64,000 bases of DNA from NCBI RefSeq assembly GCF_002234615.1, contig NZ_NMQW01000039.1:1-64000 (forward strand). The letters run 5' to 3'. How positions within the stretch are numbered: the first letter of the stretch is position 1; each line of letters starts with the position of its first letter. Both the position numbers and the translations under genes were made by a program. Under the pieces are notes generated by a model. That model was given only the letters and a program-made list of their open reading frames with translations. It had not been told where the DNA came from and did no database searches. This DNA is from Paenibacillus rigui. Its GTDB lineage: Bacteria > Bacillota > Bacilli > Paenibacillales > NBRC-103111. Below are positions 18,340 to 26,658 of this stretch, in pieces.

Positions 18340-19110
18340 TCATACGGTAATGACATTAATACCGGAATCCTGAAACGGTCTTACGTCGTATTCCGGCACT
18401 TCCTTTCCCGTAATCAAGGTGTGAATGGAGCTATTGGGGGCAACCTCGTATAAAGAAAGCTTGCCGATTTTCGTTTCATCCGCAACGACGATCACTTCCT
18501 GCGCTGCGGCGATCATCCCTTGTTTGGCCAAAACCAGCTGCGCTTCCGGATGCATAAGACCATGCTTGGGATGGATGGCCGGCGTGCCAATAAAAGCTTT
18601 GGACACATGCAGCGAACGGAGCACGTGGTCTGTGAACATACCGTTCAGCATAAAGCTGGACGGATACAGCTCCCCTCCCGTGACAGTCACCTTCACACCG
18701 GGAGCGTCGCGAAGCTCGGCAGCTACGTTAATATCATTCGTTACAACAGTGAGGTTGGAGTGATGAACCAGATTCTTGGCGATATGCAGCGTCGTCGTAC
18801 CGGAATCAATGATGATGTGATCCCCGTCCTCTACCAGGCTCGCAGCCATCTTGCCTATGCGCATTTTCTGTTCGAGCTGGACGTTGGTTCTTTCATTAAA
18901 GGATGGCTCATTATTTGTGACCTGCTCTACAATAACACCGCCGTGTGTCCGTTTGAGCAAGCCTTCCTGCTCAACCTCCGCCAAATCCCTGCGGATTGTC
19001 GCTTCATGAACACCGAATTCCTTGGCCAATGCCCCAACGGACGCAGACCGGTATTGTCTCACATACTCTACAATCCTCAATTTTCTTTCAGCTGCCAGCA
19101 ACCTGCTCAT
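18340..19110 (-). CDS. DeoR-family transcription regulator
   Basis: About 256 residues, starting at MSRLLAAERKLRIVEYV, the usual DeoR start; the upstream ribosome site is poor. Helix-turn-helix at about residues 20-42 (EFGVHEATIRRDLAEVEQEG). The C-terminal sugar-phosphate-sensing domain has IDSGTTTLHIAKNL and VVADETKIGK. DeoR proteins usually repress sugar or polyol catabolism until a phosphorylated intermediate binds. It heads the polyol/glycerophosphodiester cluster and probably controls it. Confidence 0.88.
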   Translation of the reverse strand: MSRLLAAERKLRIVEYVRQYRSASVGALAKEFGVHEATIRRDLAEVEQEGLLKRTHGGVIVEQVTNNEPSFNERTNVQLEQKMRIGKMAASLVEDGDHIIIDSGTTTLHIAKNLVHHSNLTVVTNDINVAAELRDAPGVKVTVTGGELYPSSFMLNGMFTDHVLRSLHVSKAFIGTPAIHPKHGLMHPEAQLVLAKQGMIAAAQEVIVVADETKIGKLSLYEVAPNSSIHTLITGKEVPEYDVRPFQDSGINVITV

Positions 19111-19230
19111 CCTTTCATACCAAGCGTGAAAGCAAACATGAAACGCATAATAAATGTTCACATTTGCTCGTTTTTGCAATTTTAGAGTAACCCACGCCCA
19201 GCCTCTTGTCAATCATTCGGTTTGTAAATA

Positions 19231-20007
19231 TTAAGTAAAGGTATTGCTGGAACGAGCACGGTTCTGATGCAGGCTTTTGGGCTTGCCTGCGTATTGTCCG
19301 GCCGCCTCAATCCACAGCACTTCAGGAATGGCCGAAATATTCTCCAAGGCCGCAACGACCGCTTCCTGCTTCTGAAATCGGATATCGAGCTTAAGCTCTA
19401 CAATAGATAAGCTTGTGTCACGATCCCAACTCTCGTCGAGCGTCTTCATTTGAATGTTTTTTATTTGTATGCCGAGCTCACCTAATTCGCTGGTGACGGC
19501 CCCCAGCATACCCGGCTTGTCAGGTACTTTGATCAAAAGCTCATGGCTGCGTCGCTTTTGCATGAAAACCTTTTCCCATTTATTCAAAGCAAATAAGCTT
19601 ATGAATACGAGTCCTGTCGTCAACAATGCCGGATACATAAAGCCTGCGCCAACACATAAGCCTATTGCAGCTACGACCCAAATGGAAGCGGCCGTTGTAA
19701 GACCTGAAACCGTCGAACCCGTGCGAAGGATAGCGCCCGCACCCAAAAAACCAATACCGCTGATGACCTGGGCGGCAAGCCGCGCCGGATCGACACGGAC
19801 ATTCGGCTCCTGCAGAAAGCCTTCGAATCCGTAAATGGACAGCAGCATAATCGCTGTGGCCCCCAAGCATACCAGAATATGCGTACGAAAACCGGCTGCA
19901 TGGTTATTCCATTCGCGCTCCAGGCCGATTAAGCCGCCCAACGCGGCAGACAAAAGCAAGCGCAGGGTTAAATCCCAATCACTGATGTGCCAGATACTTT
20001 CAACCAA
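19231..20007 (-). CDS. MgtC/SapB family membrane protein
   Basis: 258 residues from a TTG start preceded by AAAGGGGGAGATCTA; longer starts lack a site. The N-terminal half has four or five helices with LGGLIGLEREWNNHAAGFRT and ISGIGFLGAGAILR, the MgtC/SapB hallmark. The C-terminal ~100 residues are a cytosolic ACT-like domain (LLIKVPDKPGMLGAVTSEL). Family members affect Mg2+ homeostasis or inhibit F-type ATP synthase; the role here is unknown. It lies next to the original thyA 3' end. Confidence 0.9.
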   Translation of the reverse strand: MVESIWHISDWDLTLRLLLSAALGGLIGLEREWNNHAAGFRTHILVCLGATAIMLLSIYGFEGFLQEPNVRVDPARLAAQVISGIGFLGAGAILRTGSTVSGLTTAASIWVVAAIGLCVGAGFMYPALLTTGLVFISLFALNKWEKVFMQKRRSHELLIKVPDKPGMLGAVTSELGELGIQIKNIQMKTLDESWDRDTSLSIVELKLDIRFQKQEAVVAALENISAIPEVLWIEAAGQYAGKPKSLHQNRARSSNTFT

Positions 20008-20223
20008 TAGATCTCCCCCTTTAAAAGGCAACTCCTTAAGTAACGACCGTGCTATTTTCCTGTATAAACGAAACAATAAATGCTTGTTTTTGTTCATTTG
20101 TTCATTAATTTGAATTATATCACGCATATACGCGCAATTCAATACATTTATTGGTAGCGCATTCATTTTTGTTTTGCCCCCTATCCGGGCCTTTATATAC
20201 CCTTCTTTTTTCACGCTGGCGGC

Positions 20224-20273
20224 TAAAAAAGAGCAGCCTCTGCGCACCATGGATAGCAACGCAAAAACTGCTC
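20224..20273 (-). terminator. Terminator of the original thyA gene
   Basis: On the minus strand GGAGCAG and CTGCTC bracket a loop with inner pairs, followed by TTTTTT. It begins just past the thyA stop codon at 20283-20285. Confidence 0.75.
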
Positions 20274-20282
20274 CTTCACTTA

Positions 20283-20648
20283 TTATATTGCGATAGGGGC
20301 TTTGATTCCCTTATGGCTCTGGTAGCCTTCAATCACAAAATCCTCGTACTTGTAATCGAAGATCGAGTCCGGTTTACGCTGGATAATCAGCTTAGGCAGC
20401 GGGAACGGCTCCCGTGTCAGCTGCAGCTTGGCCTGCTCCAGATGATTCGAATACAAATGCACGTCGCCGCCTGTCCAGATAAGGTCTCCGACCTCCAGAT
20501 CGCACTGCTGGGCGATCATATGCGTTAACAAGGCATAGGAAGCCAGGTTGAACGGCAGTCCAAGGAACGTATCGACCGAGCGCATTTGAAACATGCACGA
20601 AAGCTTCCCTTCCGCTACATAAAATTGAAAAGCGTAATGGCATGGCGG
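20283..20648 (-). pseudogene. thyA: 3' fragment of host thymidylate synthase (split by the island)
   Basis: In frame from the core CCGCC it reads [18 protein letters not shown], then [31 protein letters not shown] and ends KAPIAI. It holds the catalytic cysteine and the whole C-terminal half of ThyA but has no start or ribosome site. Its N-terminal partner lies 24 kb away at 44,745-45,178. Joining both with one copy of the 5-bp core gives 795 bp, exactly 264 codons plus stop, the length of the standard short ThyA type. The fragment cannot make active enzyme while the island is present. Confidence 0.95.
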
Positions 20649-20656
20649 TTGTATTA
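20644..20656 (+). other. attL: left junction of the island in thyA
   Basis: GGCGG (20644-20648) is host sequence also present at the right junction. GTTGTATTA (20648-20656) is the left terminal inverted repeat, matched by TAATACAAC at 44736-44744. Host thyA reading ends and AT-rich sequence starts exactly here. Confidence 0.88.
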
Positions 20657-20831
20657 GAAATATTGGGGGAAAATCATTATTACCTCTGTTAAAACACCCA
20701 AAATCTCTTGATATACCTATGATTGTTCATCTCCCATCTTATAGAAAATTGGGTAAAATTGCATTATACTCGTTCAAGATAATATTCATTATCTATGCAT
20801 TTAATATTCATGTAAAGCAATAAAGTGTCGA

Positions 20832-20912
20832 AGGTACTCCTAGACTTTAGTCAATAGACCACTGGAGGTACCGCTAACCCCCTCTAAATGGGGTTTATGC
20901 ATTTTTTCTTAA
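20832..20912 (+). ncRNA. Candidate structured RNA at the island's left end
   Basis: Two adjacent hairpins: GGTACTCC paired with GGAGGTACC (one-base bulge, 23-nt loop), then AACCCC paired with GGGGTT, followed by TATGCATTTTTTCTT, which looks like an intrinsic terminator. No protein is encoded upstream within the island, so this would terminate a short non-coding transcript of about 80-150 nt. No known RNA family recognised. The remaining sequence between 20,657 and 21,131 shows no gene. Confidence 0.4.
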
Positions 20913-21131
20913 ATTAAAGGCTGTGTTAAACCGTATTGTTTAAACCAAAGTTGAAGAAATGATTGGTTCAAAGAAAACGTAGATGGTCTCCTTTCATGCT
21001 TAAAACATTTGGTGAAATTTTTGGAGGATCTTTTTTTCTTAATAAAAATGTAAGAGGAAAACTGAAACTAAGACCGGATAATTAAAGTTATATGGTATAT
21101 TATGGTTACCGAAGATCGAGGGGGAATACGA

Positions 21132-21889
21132 ATGAAAGAAGAACAATTTTTGAAAACCATGATAGAAACAATAAAGTATGACAAAGAGTATAAAAATAAA
21201 AACGAGTTACTTAGCATCTTAAGGTATTCTATGCTTACTTGTGAAAAGACTGGTACTTATGGTCGTAAACAAGACCATTTCCGTGAATATATCTTTTAAG
21301 GGTACCCATCCCAATGCTGGAAATGGCGAGATTTCTTGAAGATGACTTCGAAAGAGTCGCATCTAAAGTATATATGAAGCCGACTGATACTATGATCGAT
21401 TATGAATATGCAGGGATCCAAATAAAGCCAAAACCTGTAGATCTTGAAGAAGATTTACATAAAGAACATGATGTGATTTTTGACGAAATAAAAGAAGTAA
21501 TCGTTCAAGGTATCCGAGGTGCGAAATATACAATATGGATAGCGGTTGCTTGGTTTACGGATAGAGATATTTTTAAAGAATTGCTGTTAAAAAAACAAGC
21601 AGGGGTTAGCATCCGTATTGTCACATCAGCTGAAGACTCAAATAAATATTTACTTCCCGATTTAGAGGAGAATTTTGAAATAATAAAAGTAAAACTTTGG
21701 GGTAAGTATTTATCCAATAGGGTTCATGATAAATTTTGCATTATAGATTTTGAATATGTCATGCACGGTACCTATAATTGGAGAAACAATGCGATAAACA
21801 ATAATGAAACTTGGGCAACAGCACTGGATAGAGATTTCGTTAGGAAATTTGCTGATGAATTTATGAGGTTGTATGCAGAACATCATTAA
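21132..21889 (+). pseudogene. PLD-like (HKD) protein interrupted by a -1 frameshift
   Basis: Frame one starts at ATG 21132 after GAGGGGG and runs to a stop at 21297-21299 (ends FREYIF). Frame two resumes at once and reads RVPIPMLEMARFLEDD onward to 21889. One extra T in the TTTT at about 21293-21296 would join them as EYIFLRVPIPML, so a one-base deletion in a T-run is the likely cause. The second part carries a phospholipase D-type motif, RVHDKFCIIDFEYVMHG followed by TYNWRNNAINNNETW. One HKD motif per chain suggests a dimeric nuclease or nucleic-acid hydrolase. Could also be a sequencing error, or ribosomal slippage at TTTTAAG. If frame two is translated alone (ATG 21314) it makes 191 residues. 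Confidence 0.75.
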
Positions 21890-21922
21890 CCGGAGTGCCA
21901 AGAAGTACGATATTATTGAGCA

Positions 21923-21955
21923 TAGAGTCACCGAATAAAGGTGACTCTTATTTTC
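21923..21955 (+). terminator. Terminator after the PLD-like gene
   Basis: AGAGTCACC pairs with GGTGACTCT, followed by TATTTTC. It separates the PLD-like gene from the HEPN gene. Confidence 0.8.
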
Positions 21956-21988
21956 ACACAAAGTAGTAATGAGAATAAGGGGCTATTT

Positions 21989-22699
21989 ATGAACAATCAT
22001 ATAGGAAATTTAATGAAGTTGAATACTCTTTCGAATGACAGAAATTTTATACGATACTTAATGGAAGATTTAATTTCCGCATTCCATTCGTATAGCTTTT
22101 TAAATTCGAAAGAGACACAGAGTTTAGCAAGTAAAATTGGCTTAGAAACGACATTTAATAAGTTTTTAAAGAAAAATGTCTACAATTCATGGATAATTGC
22201 CTTATGCAAAGTTTATGAGAAGCCATCCGAAAAAAATCCTTCGAATGTCAATATACACAAATTCCTAAAAGAAATGAAAGAACAATTGATTCCCCTAAGT
22301 GAAATTACACAAGTAAATATGCAGGAGTTGGAAAACAGAATTAGCCACATAGAGGAGCAAATCAAAGAATATGAAAATTCAATAAACATCGCTTATATGT
22401 TCAGGAACAAATCTCTTGCTCACACAGACCCAGAATTATTAGCACCCAATTTTAAAAATAGCAAGAGTCGCAATTTCGATCCGACATCAGAAATGGAAAA
22501 ACACTATAAGTATCTGAATAAAAAAGCAAAAACAATGTCCGAAAACTTAATATCACTCACACAATTTACGATTGATACGCTTGATTATATGCTAGATGTA
22601 ACGAATGAGATAAGTATGGCGATACAATTTAACAAAGCCTATAAATCTCCAGACATGATTCAATCCTTAAAAGAAATTAAAAACCTATTCAAATTATAA
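21989..22699 (+). CDS. HEPN/AbiU2-like protein
   Basis: 236 residues from an ATG preceded by AATAAGGGG; an in-frame start at 21941 is weaker. All-helical. The motif FRNKSLAHTDPEL (about residues 137-149) is an R-x5-H type signature of HEPN domains and is close to AbiU2-like HEPN proteins. HEPN proteins are often RNA-cleaving toxins in abortive infection or partners of nucleotidyltransferases. No MNT-type antitoxin lies next to it. It shares direction with the nuclease gene downstream (61-bp gap). Function inferred from the motif and setting only. Confidence 0.6.
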   Translation: MNNHIGNLMKLNTLSNDRNFIRYLMEDLISAFHSYSFLNSKETQSLASKIGLETTFNKFLKKNVYNSWIIALCKVYEKPSEKNPSNVNIHKFLKEMKEQLIPLSEITQVNMQELENRISHIEEQIKEYENSINIAYMFRNKSLAHTDPELLAPNFKNSKSRNFDPTSEMEKHYKYLNKKAKTMSENLISLTQFTIDTLDYMLDVTNEISMAIQFNKAYKSPDMIQSLKEIKNLFKL

Positions 22700-22760
22700 C
22701 TAGATTAAAAAAACAAACTGAATACTACAAATCAATTGACTAAATATAATGAGGTGTGGC

Positions 22761-23816
22761 ATGTCGCTGAATCTATTCAAAATCCAAATCCCAGAACACA
22801 AACTACATCCTAACTTTAAAAATGTTTTAAATGATCCTGATTTAGTTAAAGTCCTTGAAAAGTGGTCAAAGGGATTCGTTGATCGTGATAACAAAATTGC
22901 CAAACAATTCCAAGAAACATTTAACTCTACCTTTTGGGAAATTTATTTGTACGCTTGTCTAGATAAGTTAAATTTCAGATTTGATTTTGAACATCATGCT
23001 CCTGATTTTTGCATATCAAAAAATGGACATGAATATGTTGTTGAAGCTGTTTCAACAAGTAATCCCAAGAATTTTACTCCTGAACATGAAAAATTGAAGT
23101 ACCTAGAAAAGCAAAATAGGAAATACTTTTTTCAGTCTGATCAAGAAGAAATGCATGAAGAAGTGTTATCGCTTGCTACGGAGAGAATTAGTAATAGCCT
23201 ACGTAGTAAATATTCGTATTACCTAGAAAATTATCAACACCTCTCTCACGTAAAAAATAAGCCCTTTGTTTTAGCGATTGGTGCGTTCGAGCAACCGCTA
23301 TTCTATACGCAAAAATCCGGAGCAATATCGAGGGTACTTTACGGTTTAAAAAGTGCAAAGTATGGTGTTAATGATCAGCCAGAATTGAATTATGGGGATA
23401 CAACATTAAAGCATAATGGTGCAGAAATTGATATCGGTCTTTTTAATGATGATCGTTATGAATATCTTAGTGCGGTAATTTTTAATCCGATTGCGACTAT
23501 TGGAAAAGTGAGAGCATTTCAAACTAAAAAGCTTAAATACCTAACCTACGACACTGTACGTTATAATGATTTCGGACCAGAAACAATAAAAGAGTATGGA
23601 ATTCCTCACAGAAAGTATCACGAATCATTATTGGATGGAATGTATGTTTTAATTAATCCTTTTGCAAAATATCCTATTAATCCAGATTTATTCGATGATA
23701 TTGATGTAACAGTGTGCTTTAACGCTGAGGATGTACGAATTAAACATAGATTTCTGTATGCTAGGAATGTCTGGAATGTTGGCTTTGATAATTCTCAAGA
23801 AGACACATTACAGTGA
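22761..23816 (+). CDS. Predicted PD-(D/E)XK-like nuclease
   Basis: About 351 residues from the ATG after GAGGTGTGGC. The core FWEIYLYACLDKL - (H)HAPDFCISKNG - EYVVEAVST matches the helix-E, PD, E-x-V layout of restriction-type nucleases (lysine position replaced, as in several families with EAV/ESV). The C-terminal half is unassigned; it contains GAFEQPLFY and LINPFAKYPI. Proteins of this shape are frequent in defence islands. Neighbouring HEPN gene on the same strand suggests a two-gene unit, but joint action is not shown. Confidence 0.55.
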   Translation: MSLNLFKIQIPEHKLHPNFKNVLNDPDLVKVLEKWSKGFVDRDNKIAKQFQETFNSTFWEIYLYACLDKLNFRFDFEHHAPDFCISKNGHEYVVEAVSTSNPKNFTPEHEKLKYLEKQNRKYFFQSDQEEMHEEVLSLATERISNSLRSKYSYYLENYQHLSHVKNKPFVLAIGAFEQPLFYTQKSGAISRVLYGLKSAKYGVNDQPELNYGDTTLKHNGAEIDIGLFNDDRYEYLSAVIFNPIATIGKVRAFQTKKLKYLTYDTVRYNDFGPETIKEYGIPHRKYHESLLDGMYVLINPFAKYPINPDLFDDIDVTVCFNAEDVRIKHRFLYARNVWNVGFDNSQEDTLQ

Positions 23817-24162
23817 TCAAAAAGAACAGAATATTAACGATTAAAAGACTGTAGCTTTACACCGTAGCAGTCACAGTTGTCCCCTTAAAACAACGACTTA
23901 TTGAAATTGGTAGAGCCATCATTTGCTTACAGATGATGGCTCTACCTATTTACATGCTAAACTGGATCTTAGAATAACATTACACGTACAACTACGAAAA
24001 CGGCGTTTAAGACATTCTGTTCAATGGAGCCACTACTTTTAAGGGCAAACAAGAGAAAGCCCTTAGAAAGCCTTATACGCCCTTAGAATAGATTACCATA
24101 CAATTTCATTTCTATTTTTTAAAGTGAACCGAAATCGTCTAATGCTGATCGACGCGGAATGG
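23817..24162. other. Gene-free gap with a 14-bp palindrome and short repeats
   Basis: GGTAGAGCCATCAT (23909-23922) is perfectly inverted at 23933-23946 around a 10-nt loop. It lies between the convergent nuclease and recombinase operons and may act as a terminator for both, though the flanking T-runs are weak. GCCCTTAGAA occurs twice at about 24058-24090, interleaved with GGGC/GCCC pairs. No protein frame is convincing. Confidence 0.5.
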
Positions 24163-24846
24163 TTACACTTTATCATTTCTCTCAGTTGACTTACTAACGA
24201 TATATGATTCAAATTCATATGATATCGTAGGGTCATTTGAAAAAACGCTTTCCAAAATATTTGTAACTGGCTTCGTTCTTGTCCTTCCGGTATTCATTAT
24301 GTTTTCGATAGGAAAGTCCTTGGAAGCACTATATTCCATTAATTGAAAAATGATGGTTTGTATGCGTTCAAACCTATTTTTCCAATAAAGTTTTTGTTCC
24401 CGTTCATTCTGAAGTTCTTTCTCTATTCGAGAAAGTCTACTGAAAAATTGCTTCGCCTTCATTTCGTTAATACGAAGCGTATTTATCAGTTGATTCTTAT
24501 CTTTTGCACTACCGGAGAAAAGCCTATTTACCGCATCTTCAGTATTAATCAATATTTCATTGCTCTCGGATGTTCCAATAGCTGGTAGATGTTCCTCTGT
24601 GAAGGCATTTACCTTGTCGACCAATTGTTTCCCTTGTCTATTTGGCTTTCTCCAATAATCGTCGGAAAGTTTTCTTTTTAAATAAGGATATTTGCCATTG
24701 TTGAAACCATCTGATGCAAATCTGTAAACGTCCATATACTTGATTTTCCCTTTTAATTTCAACCCCCTCTTACAATCGTCAATAATTCTAAGTATTAGTT
24801 GTTCATCAAATACTTCAGGGTTTCTGCCGCGATTATTTGTGCTCAT
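24163..24846 (-). CDS. TnpC-like coiled-coil accessory of the recombinase operon
   Basis: 227 residues; ATG overlaps the end of the upstream recombinase by 14 bp. The N-terminal half is basic and probably binds DNA; residues about 125-175 (FFSRLSRIEKELQNEREQKL) form a coiled coil. Position as the last gene behind tyrosine recombinases and the coiled coil recall TnpC of Tn554, which improves recombination and sets orientation. Sequence-level homology with TnpC is not established here; it is longer than the 125-residue Tn554 protein. Confidence 0.6.
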   Translation of the reverse strand: MSTNNRGRNPEVFDEQLILRIIDDCKRGLKLKGKIKYMDVYRFASDGFNNGKYPYLKRKLSDDYWRKPNRQGKQLVDKVNAFTEEHLPAIGTSESNEILINTEDAVNRLFSGSAKDKNQLINTLRINEMKAKQFFSRLSRIEKELQNEREQKLYWKNRFERIQTIIFQLMEYSASKDFPIENIMNTGRTRTKPVTNILESVFSNDPTISYEFESYIVSKSTERNDKV

Positions 24847-26656
24847 CGGTAATTACCTTTCTATGTACAATTGACATTAGCTCAATGTATTCTTCAATTG
24901 ATTTGTCTAATTTTTTGGAGAGAACAGCGAGATCCCTATTTAGGTCCATGCTCATTTCGTTAGCATCTGGGGACTTATCATTTCTGTTGATAATGAAAAG
25001 ATGAATTTTCTCCATTGATTCAAGAAGTGCCTTCACAGTATCATAGGCGACTTCAATTTCCCTCTGAATCTTTTCTTTATTTTGGATGTACTCTTCATAG
25101 GAAATTTTCCAATAATCACAGAAAGCACAGTCATGAAATATGCATCTTTGTAAGGGATCAGTACAATGACCAAACTCTAACTTTTTACCTACAAGTGGTA
25201 TGACCGAGACGAAAGTATCCTCCACAGCTAATGCTAAACCAAAGTTACAAGACATCTTATTATTCAATGTTATCTTGGTTTCACAAGAGCCTTGGAAGGT
25301 CGAGAACGTCCTCTCATATTTGAATTTATCCATCAATTTCAGGACTTCTACATTCAGCATGAACTCTTTATGCCTATGGTAGTGATATTGGGTGTTCAAC
25401 TTAATATGTCCGCCCATTCTTGCAATTTCTACGGGATTGTAGCCTAATCTCATTAGGTTCAAGAAAGCAAAATGTCGTGTATCACCAGGTCTAATCATGC
25501 AACTAATATCATATGTGCGATCTGACACATTCATTAGGTGCCGGTCTTTCAATTCCAGTGGTCTAACGGAATATCCAAAATGCTTTTCGATTACTTTGGC
25601 ATAAAAGAATTTTATATCCCTGTATAATGAGCTAACTGTATATTTTTCAGTATCAATTTTCCTTTCGCTGTAGTAATTCTTAAAAAGTTTACACTTCAAC
25701 TGTACGGTCGCTGTATGCGAGATGAGGGTATCTGTTATCCCAAAACAATCAGAGAACTTAATGTATGTCTCGATATCTGTCCCTAAAGAAAAAGATATTT
25801 TTATCGTGTCGACGACTTGAATTCGATCTCTATTCCGGTTCTTGCTACCTTTTTTGCTGGAACGGGGAAGACGAAGGAAAAAAGAATCTTCTTTGAACAA
25901 CAATGCGTCTCTTTTTACTCCGCAGAACTCAAATGGCCTGAGTGGGATAATGTTTGTTAAATTCCACCATAAGTAAATAGGAAAGTAAAGCAGATATTCT
26001 GCTGAGCCTCGCTCTAAACTTGTGAAATAGTCCTCAACTATTTTATCAAAGAGGAAAACATCTTTAGGAAGAGGGAGATCTCGTATATTGTTAGGTGATC
26101 GCACAACTTCTTTAAGGTCTCTAAAGAGCCTTAGATATACGGAATTAGTATCAATCTCTTGATAATAGTCCAAAAAATTGAGTACCCCTAAACAAGTGAT
26201 AAATGCTGTATGTTCGGTTTCTTGGTCTATCCTTTCCACAGTGTCCTTTATTAAGGATAACGTGTTTTCATCTGGATTGAAGCACTTACTTACTTCAACA
26301 ATTCTATTTAAGTACCTATAATATCGGAGAACACTGTAAACATCTAAATATGTAAGCAGGGATGCAATCCAACTTTTAACTACAACGATGAACTTCTCTT
26401 TTTCTATCTTGCCTAAATCTGAATTGAAACGTAGATGCTGAGCTGTAATTTCAAAATCGAAATTTAAACGTATTGCCGATCCTTCGTGTACTACGTACCA
26501 TTGGTTATTTTCGAAGTTGCAATCATTCTCAGGGTGCTGTCCCATCAGTATTCGCAAACTTTCGTTGCTTGTTTCAACACTCTGCTCTATGTCAAATACA
26601 TGATCGGAACTTTCACTTAATAAATCTATGTCCAGTTCTCGTAATTCCAACTCCAT
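24833..26656 (-). CDS. Tyrosine recombinase, third of a trio (TnpB-like)
   Basis: 607 residues from an ATG with TGGAG eight bases before it, two bases past the upstream stop; an in-frame TTG overlaps that stop. The catalytic domain shows RPFEFCGVKRDALLF (Arg I), GDTRHFAFLNLMRLGYNPVE (box II arginine, with the usual histidine replaced), MGGHIKLNTQYHYHRH (histidine and the nucleophile tyrosine). Behind it lies a C-x6-C-x4-C-x2-C cluster (CTDPLQRCIFHDCAFC) and a helical tail, as in the Tn554 TnpB group. Coupled to neighbours in one operon. Confidence 0.85.
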   Translation of the reverse strand: MELELRELDIDLLSESSDHVFDIEQSVETSNESLRILMGQHPENDCNFENNQWYVVHEGSAIRLNFDFEITAQHLRFNSDLGKIEKEKFIVVVKSWIASLLTYLDVYSVLRYYRYLNRIVEVSKCFNPDENTLSLIKDTVERIDQETEHTAFITCLGVLNFLDYYQEIDTNSVYLRLFRDLKEVVRSPNNIRDLPLPKDVFLFDKIVEDYFTSLERGSAEYLLYFPIYLWWNLTNIIPLRPFEFCGVKRDALLFKEDSFFLRLPRSSKKGSKNRNRDRIQVVDTIKISFSLGTDIETYIKFSDCFGITDTLISHTATVQLKCKLFKNYYSERKIDTEKYTVSSLYRDIKFFYAKVIEKHFGYSVRPLELKDRHLMNVSDRTYDISCMIRPGDTRHFAFLNLMRLGYNPVEIARMGGHIKLNTQYHYHRHKEFMLNVEVLKLMDKFKYERTFSTFQGSCETKITLNNKMSCNFGLALAVEDTFVSVIPLVGKKLEFGHCTDPLQRCIFHDCAFCDYWKISYEEYIQNKEKIQREIEVAYDTVKALLESMEKIHLFIINRNDKSPDANEMSMDLNRDLAVLSKKLDKSIEEYIELMSIVHRKVITDEHK

Positions 26657-26658
26657 TT

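Noticed and set aside
20641..21131. Possible retron or other known RNA-based defence at the left end
   Set aside because: The hairpins are suggestive but there is no reverse transcriptase or effector gene beside them, so only an unnamed RNA candidate is reported.
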